From the NCBI GenBank assembly GCA_965220855.1, contig CBDCQY010000001.1, forward strand, positions 372,001-436,000: 64,000 bases of DNA. The letters run 5' to 3'. The notes under the pieces were generated by a model. The model worked only from the letters and a program-made list of their open reading frames with translations. It did no database searches and was not told the origin of the DNA. This document shows, piece by piece, positions 1 through 10,016 of this stretch (position 1 is its first letter; the number at the start of each line of letters is the position of its first letter). Made by a program: the position numbers and the translations under genes. The DNA comes from Bin95 sp965220855 (GTDB lineage: Bacteria; Pseudomonadota; Alphaproteobacteria; Bin95).

Positions 1-2
1 AT

Positions 3-230
3 GATCGATCTACCCAAAAGGGAGTAGAGCAAGATTTTCCAGTGCGAATGCGTGATGGGCGGACAACGTCTTCACTTGCGGTTTCGAGTACACTTAAGGA
101 TGTTCCTATTGTCTCTGTGGATTATGTGTTCTCAGACAGATCGTGCTTTTCGGAAGCAGAAGATTGGTTAAGAGGCAATCTACCAGAGATTATCAAACCG
201 AAGGGGGAGGAAAACGATGGGTCGAGTTAA
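3..230 (+). CDS. 3' end of an unidentified gene, cut by the left window edge
   Basis: The reading frame is open from the window edge to the TAA at 228-230, so this is probably the last 75 or so codons of a longer gene and not a small gene starting at the GTG at 42. The tail contains a hydrophobic strand (VPIVSVDY) followed by an acidic helix (SEAEDWLRG). It overlaps the next start codon by 14 nt, which suggests a coupled two-gene unit. Base composition is clearly less GC-rich than the rest of the window, a sign of horizontal acquisition. I do not recognise the family from this fragment. Confidence 0.5.
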   Translation, partial: DRSTQKGVEQDFPVRMRDGRTTSSLAVSSTLKDVPIVSVDYVFSDRSCFSEAEDWLRGNLPEIIKPKGEENDGSS

Positions 231-774
231 GCGAGGTGCTATCCTTTGCCTTCTGATGGAAAGGTTGAAGGAACATCGGAGTTGGTGTGGTGAAACACAC
301 CTGCAGAAGGCAGTCTATTTTTCGCAGGAGGTCGCCGGCGTCCCGATGGAATACAAGTTCGTCTTGTATCGACACGGGCCGTTTTCATTCGATCTGAGGG
401 ATGAGCTGACGGCGCTCAGGGCAGACGGTGCGGTGTCCCTTGAGCCGGCAGGAGGGTACGGACCGAGAATGGCGATTACCGAACGAGCGCGGGAAATACA
501 AAAACTGTTCCCGAAGACACTTCGATCTTGCAAGGATCAGTTGGAGTTTGTTGCGAACGAAGTTGGAGGTAGTGACGTTATGAAATTGGAAAGATTATCG
601 ACGGCGTTATACGTGAATAAGAAATATGGAGGGAAAGACTACTCCGTCGAGGAGGCTGCGGAGAAAATTCGCGAGCTGAAGCCGCATATCGCGAGGCGGG
701 AGGCCATGCAGGCGGTAAAGGCTGTTGCGGAGATGCAGCGCCGGGCGAAAGAGGCCGGACTTACGGCCGCATAG
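217..774 (+). CDS. Accessory protein with a YwgA/Panacea-like winged-helix look
   Basis: A 185-residue soluble protein. The ATG at 217 is preceded by a strong ribosome site (GGGGGAGG, about 6 nt away). Residues 25-75 contain a segment (THLQKAVYFSQ, then YRHGPFS and a DELTAL helix) resembling the winged-helix core of YwgA/Panacea-type proteins, which accompany toxin-antitoxin and phage-defence loci. This assignment is by eye. The C-terminus is a charged helix (RREAMQAVKAVAEM). Its base composition is AT-richer than the flanking genes, like its overlapping upstream neighbour. The two are probably a transferred defence-type pair whose larger partner lies left of the window. Confidence 0.5.
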   Translation: MGRVKRGAILCLLMERLKEHRSWCGETHLQKAVYFSQEVAGVPMEYKFVLYRHGPFSFDLRDELTALRADGAVSLEPAGGYGPRMAITERAREIQKLFPKTLRSCKDQLEFVANEVGGSDVMKLERLSTALYVNKKYGGKDYSVEEAAEKIRELKPHIARREAMQAVKAVAEMQRRAKEAGLTAA

Positions 775-795
775 GCAGGAGAGCGAACCGCCGTC

Positions 796-1038
796 ATGTT
801 GAGACTGCTGCGCCATATTCTGTCGGTCTATCTGTGGATCGGGTTCGCGCTCGGGCTGCTGGCCGGGTTCGGGCGGATGTTCGCGCATATCGTGCATGGG
901 GTGGAAGCAGGCGGCTATGGCGCGGCGATCGGCGACGCCGCGCTGGCCGGGCTGCTGCGCTGGGGCCTCTGGCCCTGGCATTTGTGGACCGGCGTCATTG
1001 CCGGCGACCGGACGCTGTTCGGCTGGCTGCTGGCCTGA
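796..1038 (+). CDS. Small two-helix membrane protein, function unknown
   Basis: Eighty residues with a hydrophobic stretch at about 8-32 (rich in L, I, G, F) and a second, weaker one around 48-72 containing the tryptophan-rich segment GLWPWHLW. It is likely an inner-membrane protein with two passes. The ribosome site is weak: AGGAG lies about 15 nt before the ATG. GC content returns here to the level of the rest of the window, so it does not look like part of the upstream transferred pair. No family is recognised. Confidence 0.5.
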   Translation: MLRLLRHILSVYLWIGFALGLLAGFGRMFAHIVHGVEAGGYGAAIGDAALAGLLRWGLWPWHLWTGVIAGDRTLFGWLLA

Positions 1039-1066
1039 AACGGCGCCCGGCGCGCCGGCCGTTCGC

Positions 1067-3610
1067 TCAGAAGCGCAGATGGGCGCGCAGCCGGATGCCG
1101 CTCACCGGGTCTCCGCCGCCGGACCGGCCGTGTTCGGCCGCCAGGCTGACGCCGAGCCGGCCGGGCAGGTCGAGCTCCAGTCCCGCGGCGGCGCGCCACG
1201 AGTCCTCCGCCCCGTCGGAAAGATGCGCTTCGACGAAGGGCGTCAGCAGGCCGCCCGACAGCCGGAAGCCCCAGGCGACCCGCGCCGCAAGCGCCGCCCG
1301 CTCCGCCGCGCCCTCTCCGGCGAAGAGGCCGCCATCGCCCTGCAATCGGCGGCCGGTCGCGCCCCAGCTCGGGCCGAACGAGAGCCGCGGGCCGCGCCCG
1401 TCCGCGCCGGGCTCGATCCATGCGGTCAGGCTCGCGCCCCGGGCCTCCGCGCCCTTCGCCGAATGCAGCGCCAGCCAGCGGCCGCGGGCGTCGAGGCCGA
1501 CTCGGCCCCCCGGCGCCGCGAGCCGGACGGCGCCGGCCACCTCGAGCGCCGAACCCGTCGCCCCGTCGCCGCCATCGCGGCGGAGCGCCAGCGAGCCGCC
1601 CGGCGTCAGGGTCCAGCCGCCTTCTGCCAGCGCCAGGCCGTCATGCGCGGCTTCGAGCGCGCCCTGGAGGCGCCAGACTTCGGTTTCGACGCCGCCGAGC
1701 AGGCTCCCGCCCGCGCGATCGGCCTCCAGCTGCGCGAGGCTCGCCTCGCCGCTCGCGGACAGCGCCAGGCCTCCGACCCGCGCCAGCGGCCGGCGCCCGC
1801 CGACCGACCCGGCGCGCAACGCCAGATCCGCCCGCTCCGCTTCCCCGTCCGCCGGGCGCAGCCGGGCCTCGCCCCGCCCCGCGCCCAACATCGCGCGCAG
1901 CGCGCCGCCGTCGCGCGTCTCCATCTGCACATAGGGCCAGACGGCGACCAGCGTCGTCTCCAGGCGGCCGTCCCGGCCGGCATGGCGATAGTCCGCCTCG
2001 GCCGCGCTCCGCGAGACCGCGAGGCCCGCCAGCAGCCCGTCGCCGGTTCGCATGTCCGCGCCCAGCCAGGCGGCGCGCTGCGCGCCGTCAAAGGTCCCGG
2101 CTGCGCTGCGCCCGCCCTCGAACCGCCGCCAGTCGCCGCCGCCCCAGACGGACCGGCCGACGTCGGCGCCCCCGTCTCCATCGCCGGAAAGCGGCAGGCT
2201 GAAGGCGCTGCGGTCGAGCAGTTCCGCCGGGTCCAGGACGCGACTCCGCGCCTCCGCCGCCCCGGCGCCGATTGCGGCCTCGCCCGCGAGCGAGACGGTC
2301 GCGCCGGCGTCCCGGCCGGCGAAACGCGCCCCGATCGTGTCCGCCGCTCCGGCCAGAGACGCCCGGGCCATCTCCGCCAGCGCCGTCTTCACGATCGCCG
2401 CCGGCTCGCTCGCGGCCGCCTCGCTCCCGGGCGCTTCGCGCTCCCTCACCTCGCCGGTCCGGGTGTAATTCAGCGTGACGGTATAGGTCGCCGCCGACTC
2501 CAGCCCGTCCGTATCGACCACCTTGAAGGTGAAACCGGTCGTCGCGGCTTCGGCGGCGTCGTCGGGCGGGAAATAGGCCAGACTCCTTCTGACCGGGCCA
2601 TTGCTGAGATGCTCCGGCGCTACGGTCGCGCCGGCCGCCACGGGCGTCGCGGGATAGGCGGACCGATCGTCGAACGGGATGAACTTCAATGTCCCCTTGT
2701 CCGGCAAGGACACGACACGGACCCATTTCAGGGCCGCCTGGCTCCCGGCGCCGGGCGAGAAGGGAAAGGCGCCATTCGGGCCGCCCGCCGTCTCCCGGAC
2801 GGGCAGCACGGCCCGTTCCCCCTGGACCTCGAGCACAAGATTGGCGCTGGTCGGCGTCCCCGTGACGGCGATGGTGAAATTCAGCGTCGCAGAGTCGCCG
2901 TCGGCGTCGGTGACCGTATAGGCGTAGGCGGTGGCGGCCGCGATGGCGGTCGGCGTTCCCCCGAGCTGGCGAGTCGCGCCGTCGAAGGAGAGGCCGGCGG
3001 GCAGAGCCGGCGCGAGGCTGTAGGCGAGCGCGCCGTCGCCGCCAGTGGCCGCCGGCAGGGTCAGCGGCGCGATCGCTTCGTTGTATGCATAGGTCCGGTC
3101 CGCCACCGCGGCGTCGCCGAAATCCGGTTGCAGATCGACCGGCGCCGCCTCGACCGTAAGGACGAACCTGTCCGACACGCTGGCTGTCCCGTCGCTCGCC
3201 GTCACCGTCACCTCGGTCGCGCCCGCCGTCCTCCCGAACACGGTGACGATAGAGGCGCCGAGACGCACTTCTGCAACATCCGGACCGGTCTGACTGACGG
3301 AATAGCGGAGAAAATCTCCGTCCGGATCGGCAAACACCTCGGCAAAGAACCGCTCCAGCGGCACTTGAGCGTCTTCGCCTACCTCGATGCTGAAATCCTC
3401 GATCGGATATTGCACGACGGGCGGCGCGGCCAGGGCCGGATTCGTCCAGGTCAGCATGGAGATACCGAGCGCGGCCAGCACCGGAATGGCACCCATCCGC
3501 GAACGGACACACCAGAATGTCACGCGTCGAACTGCCGACAGAAGAAGGATTTTCAACGGATATAGTCCGCGAAACAGTCGACGTTTTCTGCTTTCATGTA
3601 CACCCTGCAT
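1067..3610 (-). CDS. Autotransporter with cadherin/Ig-like passenger and C-terminal beta-barrel
   Basis: Predicted surface protein of 847 residues. The start at 3610 is favoured by GGAG 8 nt upstream; it gives an unusually long signal region with a basic N-terminus (ESRKRRLFRG) before a hydrophobic core and the cleavage-like motif NPALA-A near residue 62. An internal ATG at 3496 would give an ordinary signal peptide. Residues 65-400 hold Ig/cadherin-like repeats of the putative-Ig kind (ADRTYAYNEAI, LPAGLSFDGATRQLGGTPT, TVTDADGDSATL). From about residue 510 a WGGGDWRRFEGG segment begins a beta-barrel that ends in the outer-membrane terminus HLRF. The barrel closely resembles that of the much larger protein at 16929-22061, so the two are paralogues. 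The ligand is unknown. Confidence 0.8.
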   Translation of the reverse strand: MQGVHESRKRRLFRGLYPLKILLLSAVRRVTFWCVRSRMGAIPVLAALGISMLTWTNPALAAPPVVQYPIEDFSIEVGEDAQVPLERFFAEVFADPDGDFLRYSVSQTGPDVAEVRLGASIVTVFGRTAGATEVTVTASDGTASVSDRFVLTVEAAPVDLQPDFGDAAVADRTYAYNEAIAPLTLPAATGGDGALAYSLAPALPAGLSFDGATRQLGGTPTAIAAATAYAYTVTDADGDSATLNFTIAVTGTPTSANLVLEVQGERAVLPVRETAGGPNGAFPFSPGAGSQAALKWVRVVSLPDKGTLKFIPFDDRSAYPATPVAAGATVAPEHLSNGPVRRSLAYFPPDDAAEAATTGFTFKVVDTDGLESAATYTVTLNYTRTGEVREREAPGSEAAASEPAAIVKTALAEMARASLAGAADTIGARFAGRDAGATVSLAGEAAIGAGAAEARSRVLDPAELLDRSAFSLPLSGDGDGGADVGRSVWGGGDWRRFEGGRSAAGTFDGAQRAAWLGADMRTGDGLLAGLAVSRSAAEADYRHAGRDGRLETTLVAVWPYVQMETRDGGALRAMLGAGRGEARLRPADGEAERADLALRAGSVGGRRPLARVGGLALSASGEASLAQLEADRAGGSLLGGVETEVWRLQGALEAAHDGLALAEGGWTLTPGGSLALRRDGGDGATGSALEVAGAVRLAAPGGRVGLDARGRWLALHSAKGAEARGASLTAWIEPGADGRGPRLSFGPSWGATGRRLQGDGGLFAGEGAAERAALAARVAWGFRLSGGLLTPFVEAHLSDGAEDSWRAAAGLELDLPGRLGVSLAAEHGRSGGGDPVSGIRLRAHLRF

Positions 3611-3615
3611 GGAAT

Positions 3616-3645
3616 TGTCTCCGATTCCGTTTTTTCATGGAGACA
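3616..3645 (-). promoter_or_regulatory. Hairpin covering the ribosome site of autotransporter 1
   Basis: On the minus strand TGTCTCC (3645-3639) and GGAGACA (3622-3616) are perfect complements separated by 16 nt. The second arm contains the GGAG ribosome site of the gene starting at 3610. Folded in the mRNA this stem would hide the site, so translation could be modulated. This is a short stem seen by eye only. Confidence 0.35.
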
Positions 3646-3921
3646 TCACACTAACACTTCGATCACGTGAACTATTTCATCATCCTTACTTTCCGGTAAG
3701 TTGTTCGTCTCTGTCGGACAGGTGCGGAAAACGGGGCCGAATCGTGCTCCGAAGAATGTCCTTAACCGCGTTGCCAAGTTCCATTATTTTCAGCTCGCTC
3801 CGCCTGACAAAATTTTCATGCGGCCGCAATGAAGTTGCGCTGCGAAATTGCGTGGCAAATTGTCGTGGATCCAACCCGGCGCCGCGCTAATGCGGATTCG
3901 GCGAATGCGCCCGGTCGGGCG
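3646..3921. other. Intergenic region between autotransporter 1 and the queA 3' end
   Basis: With the leader hairpin this makes the only gene-free stretch over 300 bp (3611-3921). It is noticeably more AT-rich than its surroundings. Short open frames in it lack ribosome sites and recognisable sequence. It must contain the promoter of autotransporter 1 (transcribed leftwards), but I could not assign convincing -35/-10 boxes. No tRNA or terminator was recognised. Confidence 0.5.
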
Positions 3922-4953
3922 TCAGCCGGCGCGCTCCAGCAGGCAGGCGTCGCCATAGGAGAAGAAGCGATAGCGCTGGCGCACGGCGTGGGCGTAGGCG
4001 GCGCGCATGCGCTCCAGGCCGGCAAAGGCGGCGACCAGCATGAAGAGTGTGGAGCGCGGCAGGTGGAAGTTGGTCAGCAGCAGGTCGGCGGTTTGCGGCA
4101 GGCGGCCGCCGGGGCGCAGGAAGAGGCGCGTCTCGCCCTCCCAGGGCGCCGGCTCGCCCGAGTTGCCGGCGGCCGACTCCAGCAGGCGCAACGCCGTGGT
4201 GCCGGCGACGACCAGCCTTCCGCGCCGGCGGCGGATACGCTCGGCCGCAGCCGCGCTCACGCGGCCCCATTCGCTGTGCATCTCATGGTCCGCCGGGTCT
4301 TCGACGCGCACCGGCAGAAAGGTGCCGGCCCCGACATGCAGCGTCACCGCCACCCGCTCCACGCCGCGCGCCTCCAGCGCCGCCAGCAGCCGGGGCGTGA
4401 AATGCAGCCCGGCGGTCGGGGCCGCCACCGAGCCCGGCTCGCGGGCGAAGAGCGTCTGATAGGCCGCGCGGTCGGCCGGGTCGCCTTCGGGCGGGCGCTT
4501 GATATAGGGCGGCAGCGGCATGGCGCCATGCGCTTCCAGCGCCGCGTCCAGCGCCGCCCCGTCGAGGGCGAAGGCCAGCCGCACCTCGCCGCCGGCGAGC
4601 CGCGCCTCCACGCGCGCCTCCATGCCGCCCGGAAAGTCGATCCGGTCGCCCTCGCGGAGTCGCCGCGCCGGGCGCGCGAAGGCCAGCCAGCGCCGCCCGT
4701 CCAGCCGCCGGTGCAGCAGCACCGACACCCGCGCCGCGCCGCGCCGTCCGGCGAGCCGGGTCGGGATCACCCGCGTATCGTTGACGACCAGCAGGTCGCC
4801 GGGGCGCAGCAGCTCCGGCAGGTCCAGGATGCGGCGGTCGGCCAGGCGCTCGCCCACATGCAGCAGCCGCGCCGCGTCGCGCGGCTCGGCCGGGCGCTGG
4901 GCGATCAGCTCCGCCGGCAGGTCGTAGTCGAAGTCGCCGATGCCGAATGTCAC
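3922..4953 (-). CDS. queA: S-adenosylmethionine:tRNA ribosyltransferase-isomerase QueA
   Basis: Transfers and isomerises the ribosyl part of SAM onto 7-aminomethyl-deazaguanine at position 34 of tRNA, giving epoxyqueuosine. The family signature FDYDLPAELIAQRP starts at residue 8; further hallmarks are VVNDTRVIP, PYIKR, the SVAAPTAGLHFT segment, VTLHVGAGTF and the C-terminal LLLTNFHLPRSTLFMLV. The frame runs open to 5100, but homology begins only after the GTG at 4953, giving 343 residues, the normal size. No other queuosine gene is in the window. It overlaps nothing on its own strand, and its upstream neighbour is divergent. Confidence 0.93.
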   Translation of the reverse strand: MTFGIGDFDYDLPAELIAQRPAEPRDAARLLHVGERLADRRILDLPELLRPGDLLVVNDTRVIPTRLAGRRGAARVSVLLHRRLDGRRWLAFARPARRLREGDRIDFPGGMEARVEARLAGGEVRLAFALDGAALDAALEAHGAMPLPPYIKRPPEGDPADRAAYQTLFAREPGSVAAPTAGLHFTPRLLAALEARGVERVAVTLHVGAGTFLPVRVEDPADHEMHSEWGRVSAAAAERIRRRRGRLVVAGTTALRLLESAAGNSGEPAPWEGETRLFLRPGGRLPQTADLLLTNFHLPRSTLFMLVAAFAGLERMRAAYAHAVRQRYRFFSYGDACLLERAG

Positions 4954-5068
4954 GCCGTTCCGCCCGCGCCGCCGCCGAACGGGACCCTTGCAGGCGCCGC
5001 CCGGCCTGTCAAAAACCGCTCCGATCTGACATAAACGCGCCGGACCGCTCCGGCGCAGGAACCGGGAT

Positions 5069-5813
5069 ATGGTGATCGGACTGAAGGAAGGCCAGCGCAT
5101 GGCCGACCGGGCGCGCCGCTGGACGGCGCTGAAACGCCTCGGCCTGCTGGTGGCCGGCGCGGCGCTCGCTCTGTTCGCCTATGAGACCGGGACCACGCGC
5201 ACCGAATATCGGGTCGAGCGGCTGGAGCGGCGTCTGGCGACCCAGGACGCCGACCTGGTGCGGCTGGAGACGGAGAAGGCGGCGCTCGATTCGCAGCGCC
5301 TCGCCGCCGCCCAGCGCCGGGCGGAACTACAGGCCCGCTATGACCGGGATGTGCCGACGGGCGAGACGCGCGCGCTCTACGCGCTGCTGGAAGACCGCCT
5401 GCAGGCCGGGCTTTCGGTCGAGCGCATCGCCTTCCTGCTGAAGCAGAGCGCGCCGGAGCCCGCCTGCGACCCGGAGCCGGTGAGCAAGCGCCTCATCCTG
5501 CCGACGCTGCTCTATGACGGCGCCAACACGCTGGTGCAGTTCGCGGGCGGGCGGGTCACGGTCACCGGCCGGGGCGAGGCGGCGCTTTCGGCGCGCGGCC
5601 TGCCGGAGGCCTGGTTCGATCCGGCCCGGCCGGTCACGCTGCGCTTCACCGCCATCGGCGGCGAGACGGTGGAGGTCGCCGGCAAGCTGCCGCTCGACCA
5701 TGCGATGGTGCTGGGCGGCGACGAATATCGCTTCAACGCCCGCGCCGGCGAGCGCTCCTTCGTCATCGTGACAGCCTTGCGCTGCGACTTCCCGTCAGCG
5801 CCGCCGTCGCTTT

Positions 5814-5830
<17 letters not shown>
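5069..5830 (+). CDS. Membrane-anchored coiled-coil protein, function unknown
   Basis: Up to 253 residues. A single transmembrane helix (residues 24-40, LGLLVAGAALALFAY) is followed by a coiled coil (about 48-95, with ERLERRLATQDADLVRLE) and a C-terminal beta-rich domain (about 135-240). It is probably an inner-membrane protein with a periplasmic globular domain. Two starts are credible: ATG 5069 (AGGA 8 nt upstream) and ATG 5099 (GGAAGG 7 nt upstream); the second removes ten residues without touching the helix. The 3' end overlaps the convergent pccA gene by 17 nt. The architecture recalls DUF6776-type proteins, but I cannot confirm the family. Confidence 0.6.
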
Positions 5831-7775
<1,945 letters not shown>

Positions 7776-7785
7776 CGGCTCCCCG

Positions 7786-8007
7786 TCAGGTCTCGATGGT
7801 GGCGACTTCCTGGCCTTCTTCCACGGCCTCGCCTTCCTCGACCAGTATCTCCGCGAGGCGTCCGGCCGCCGGCGCGCCCACCGGAATCTCCATCTTCATC
7901 GATTCCAGCAGCATGACGGTGTCATCCGGGGCCAACTCCGCCCCGACCGCCGCCTCGATCCTGAACACCGTGCCCGGAATTTCCGACACCACCGGCACCA
8001 CCGCCAT
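7786..8007 (-). CDS. Single-domain biotin/lipoyl carrier protein
   Basis: A 73-residue stand-alone biotinyl domain with the attachment motif LLESMKMEIPV (biotin on the middle lysine) and the opposing turn EEGEAVEEGQEVATIE. Such proteins act as carboxyl carriers for acyl-CoA or related carboxylases. It lies 10 nt upstream of pccA, whose product already has its own biotinyl domain, so this unit may serve a different carboxylase or supplement the complex. Its first 86 nt are overlapped by the end of the rsmD frame, an unusual arrangement. A ribosome site (GAGGGG) precedes the ATG. Confidence 0.82.
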   Translation of the reverse strand: MAVVPVVSEIPGTVFRIEAAVGAELAPDDTVMLLESMKMEIPVGAPAAGRLAEILVEEGEAVEEGQEVATIET

Positions 8008-8584
8008 GCCTCTGCCCCTCTTCGTCCCGTGCGTCCCTGTTAGGCGGCCCGGGGCAAAAGCGCAAGAAGGCGACCGTCGCGCGCCCCCAGCGCCGCCGGT
8101 CGATCTCGCCCGGATAGTCCGCCGTCTCGCCCTGCCCGCTCTCGACCAGCAGCAGCGCGCCCGGCTTCAGCCAGCCTTCGCGGCCGAGCGCCGCCAGCGC
8201 CGGGCGCGCCAGGCCCGAGCCCCAGGGCGGGTCGAACCAGGCGATGTCGTAGCGCGCCGGGGCGGGGCCGGGATCGGTCGCGTCCAGGGCGTGGATCGCG
8301 CCTTCCTGGCCGACATTGGCGCGGAGCAGCGCCAGCGCCGCCGGGTCGCGCTCGATGAAGCCGGCGCGGCCCGCGCCGCGCGAGAGCGCCTCCAGCCCGA
8401 CCGCGCCGGTGCCGGCGAAGACATCGAGGAACGCCGCGCCCTCCAGACCCGCGTCGAGCCGGGCGTGCAGCAGCCGGTCGAACACCGCCTCGCGCACCCG
8501 CGCTGCGGTCGGGCGCAGCGCCTTGCCGTCCGGGGGCGCGGCCAGCCGCCGTCCGCGCCAGCGGCCGCCGAGGATGCGGATCAC
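7922..8584 (-). CDS. rsmD: 16S rRNA (guanine966-N2)-methyltransferase RsmD
   Basis: Methylates G966 of 16S rRNA using SAM. Family motifs begin right at the GTG start: IRILGGRWRGRRL, then RPTAARVREAVFD. Further on are the SAM loop LDVFAGTGAVGLEALSRGA, the acidic tip IERD and the catalytic motif DIAWFDPPWG. The GTG at 8584 overlaps the stop of the preceding pseudouridine synthase gene (GTGA). The catalytic domain ends near residue 185 (VAFLRF); the frame then continues about 35 glycine- and arginine-rich residues into the 5' part of the carrier gene, longer than usual for the family. That tail may be a shadow extension or the result of an indel. Confidence 0.88.
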   Translation of the reverse strand: MIRILGGRWRGRRLAAPPDGKALRPTAARVREAVFDRLLHARLDAGLEGAAFLDVFAGTGAVGLEALSRGAGRAGFIERDPAALALLRANVGQEGAIHALDATDPGPAPARYDIAWFDPPWGSGLARPALAALGREGWLKPGALLLVESGQGETADYPGEIDRRRWGRATVAFLRFCPGPPNRDARDEEGQRHGGGAGGVGNSGHGVQDRGGGRGGVGPG

Positions 8585-9300
8585 GCCGGGCGGCCGAGCT
8601 GTTCGCGGAGCGTCTTCCGGCGCACTTCCGCCACTCCGCCGGCAGGCAGGCCGCCCAGCTGGAAAGGGCCGAAAGCCACCCGGATCAGCCGGTTCACCGG
8701 GTGGCCCAGATGCTCCAGCACCCGGCGCACCTCGCGATTGCGCCCTTCGGCGAGGCTGACCGTGAGCCAGGCGTTGGCGCCGCGCTGCTCGTCGAGGCTG
8801 GCGGCGATGGGGCCGTAGCGCCATCCGTCGATCTCCACGCCGTCGGCGAGCCGGGCGAGGCCCGCCGCATCGACCCGCCCGCGCACCCGCGCCCGATAGC
8901 GCCGCCGCCAGCCGCGCGCCGGCAGTTCCAGCTCGCGGGCCAGCGCGCCGTCATTGGTCAGCAGCAGCAGGCCCTCGGAGGCGAGGTCGAGCCGCCCGAC
9001 GCTCACCACGCGCGGCAGATGCGCCGGCAGCGCGGCGAACACCGTCGGGCGGCCTTCCGGGTCGCCATTGCTGGTCACCAGGCCGGCCGGCTTGTGATAG
9101 CGCCAGAGCCGGGTCGGCTCGGGGTCCGGCAGCGCCGCCCCATCGACCTCGATCCGGTCCTCCGGCCCGACGGTGACCGCCGGTCCCGCCAGCGTCTCGC
9201 CGTTCAGGCGCACGCGCCCTTCCAGGATGCGCCGTTCGGCCTCGCGGCGCGAGCAGAGGCCGGCGCGCGCGATCCGCCGCGCGATGCGCTCGCCGCTCAT
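8581..9300 (-). CDS. RluB/RsuA-family rRNA pseudouridine synthase
   Basis: Converts a specific uridine of rRNA to pseudouridine. The 239-residue protein starts with an S4 RNA-binding domain (SGERIARRIARAGLCSRREAER), followed by the synthase domain with its hallmark GRLDLASEGLLLLTNDG, whose first aspartate is the catalytic residue, and later the family segment EGRNREVRRVLEHLGHPV. The ATG at 9300 overlaps the upstream stop (ATGA), and its own stop overlaps the rsmD GTG, so the three genes are translationally coupled. A longer frame to 9375 is an overlap shadow. Whether the target is the RluB, RluE, RluF or RsuA site cannot be read from the sequence. Confidence 0.87.
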   Translation of the reverse strand: MSGERIARRIARAGLCSRREAERRILEGRVRLNGETLAGPAVTVGPEDRIEVDGAALPDPEPTRLWRYHKPAGLVTSNGDPEGRPTVFAALPAHLPRVVSVGRLDLASEGLLLLTNDGALARELELPARGWRRRYRARVRGRVDAAGLARLADGVEIDGWRYGPIAASLDEQRGANAWLTVSLAEGRNREVRRVLEHLGHPVNRLIRVAFGPFQLGGLPAGGVAEVRRKTLREQLGRPA

Positions 9301-10016
9301 CGCCCGCCCGCCGCCGCCACGAAAGCCTCGACGATGCGCGCATCGCCCGCATCGACATGGAATTCCGGGTGCCACTGCACGCCGAGGCAGAAATGCCGGC
9401 CCGGAGCCTCGATGCCTTCGATCACCCCGTCCGGCGCGCGCGCATTGACCACCACGCCCGTCGGCTCGTCGGCCGCCGCCTGGTGATGCGCGCTGTTGAC
9501 CTCCATCCGGTCGGTCCGGACGATCTCCGCCAGCCGGGTGCCGGGCGCGACGACGACCGCATGGCCGGCCTCGGTGCGCGGGTTGGGCTGCTCATGGGCG
9601 AGCGCGCCGGGGACGGCGTCCGGAATATGCTGGATGAGCGCGCCGCCGAGCGCCACATGCAGCGCCTGCTGGCCGCCGCAAATGCCGAGCACGGCCATGT
9701 CGCGCGCGAGCGCGCCCTCCAGCATGGCGAGCTCGAAGGCGGTACGCTCCGGCTTGAGGCGCACGCTCTCATGCCGTTCGGTCGCGCCGAACAGCGCCGG
9801 ATCGATGTCGAAGCCGCCGCCGGTGATCAGCAGCCCGTCGATGCGGTCGAGATAGGCCTCGACATGGGCGGTCTCGTGCGGCAGCAGCAGCGGCAGGCCG
9901 CCGGCGGCGCTCACCGCGCCCGCATAGTTGCAGCGCAGCGCATACCAGGGCAGGCTGGAGTAACCGCCGGCGGGCTCCCGATCCACGGTGACGCCGATGA
10001 CAGGAAGACGGGCCAT
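9297..10016 (-). CDS. Class I glutamine amidotransferase-like hydrolase (peptidase C26, PuuD-like)
   Basis: A 239-residue protein of the gamma-glutamyl-GABA hydrolase family, which cleaves gamma-glutamyl amides. Motifs in order: PVIGVTVD at the N-terminus, DGLLITGGGFDIDPALFG, the nucleophile elbow LGICGGQQALHVALGG (catalytic Cys; most relatives have arginine in place of the first Gly after Cys), VNSAHHQA and the histidine motif GVQWHPEF. The ATG (10016-10014) lies within the same CATG as the divergent tadA start, so the two genes share start-codon bases. It is the first gene of the run continuing to pccA. The true substrate is unknown. Confidence 0.82.
   Translation of the reverse strand: MARLPVIGVTVDREPAGGYSSLPWYALRCNYAGAVSAAGGLPLLLPHETAHVEAYLDRIDGLLITGGGFDIDPALFGATERHESVRLKPERTAFELAMLEGALARDMAVLGICGGQQALHVALGGALIQHIPDAVPGALAHEQPNPRTEAGHAVVVAPGTRLAEIVRTDRMEVNSAHHQAAADEPTGVVVNARAPDGVIEGIEAPGRHFCLGVQWHPEFHVDAGDARIVEAFVAAAGGR

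Noticed and set aside
42..230. A complete 62-residue gene starting at GTG 42
   Set aside because: The frame is open to the window edge and there is no ribosome site before 42, so a truncated longer gene is more likely.
896..3565. Long plus-strand open frame (889 codons) opposite autotransporter 1
   Set aside because: It is an antisense shadow in very GC-rich DNA: arginine- and alanine-rich with no domains, while the minus strand encodes a clear autotransporter.
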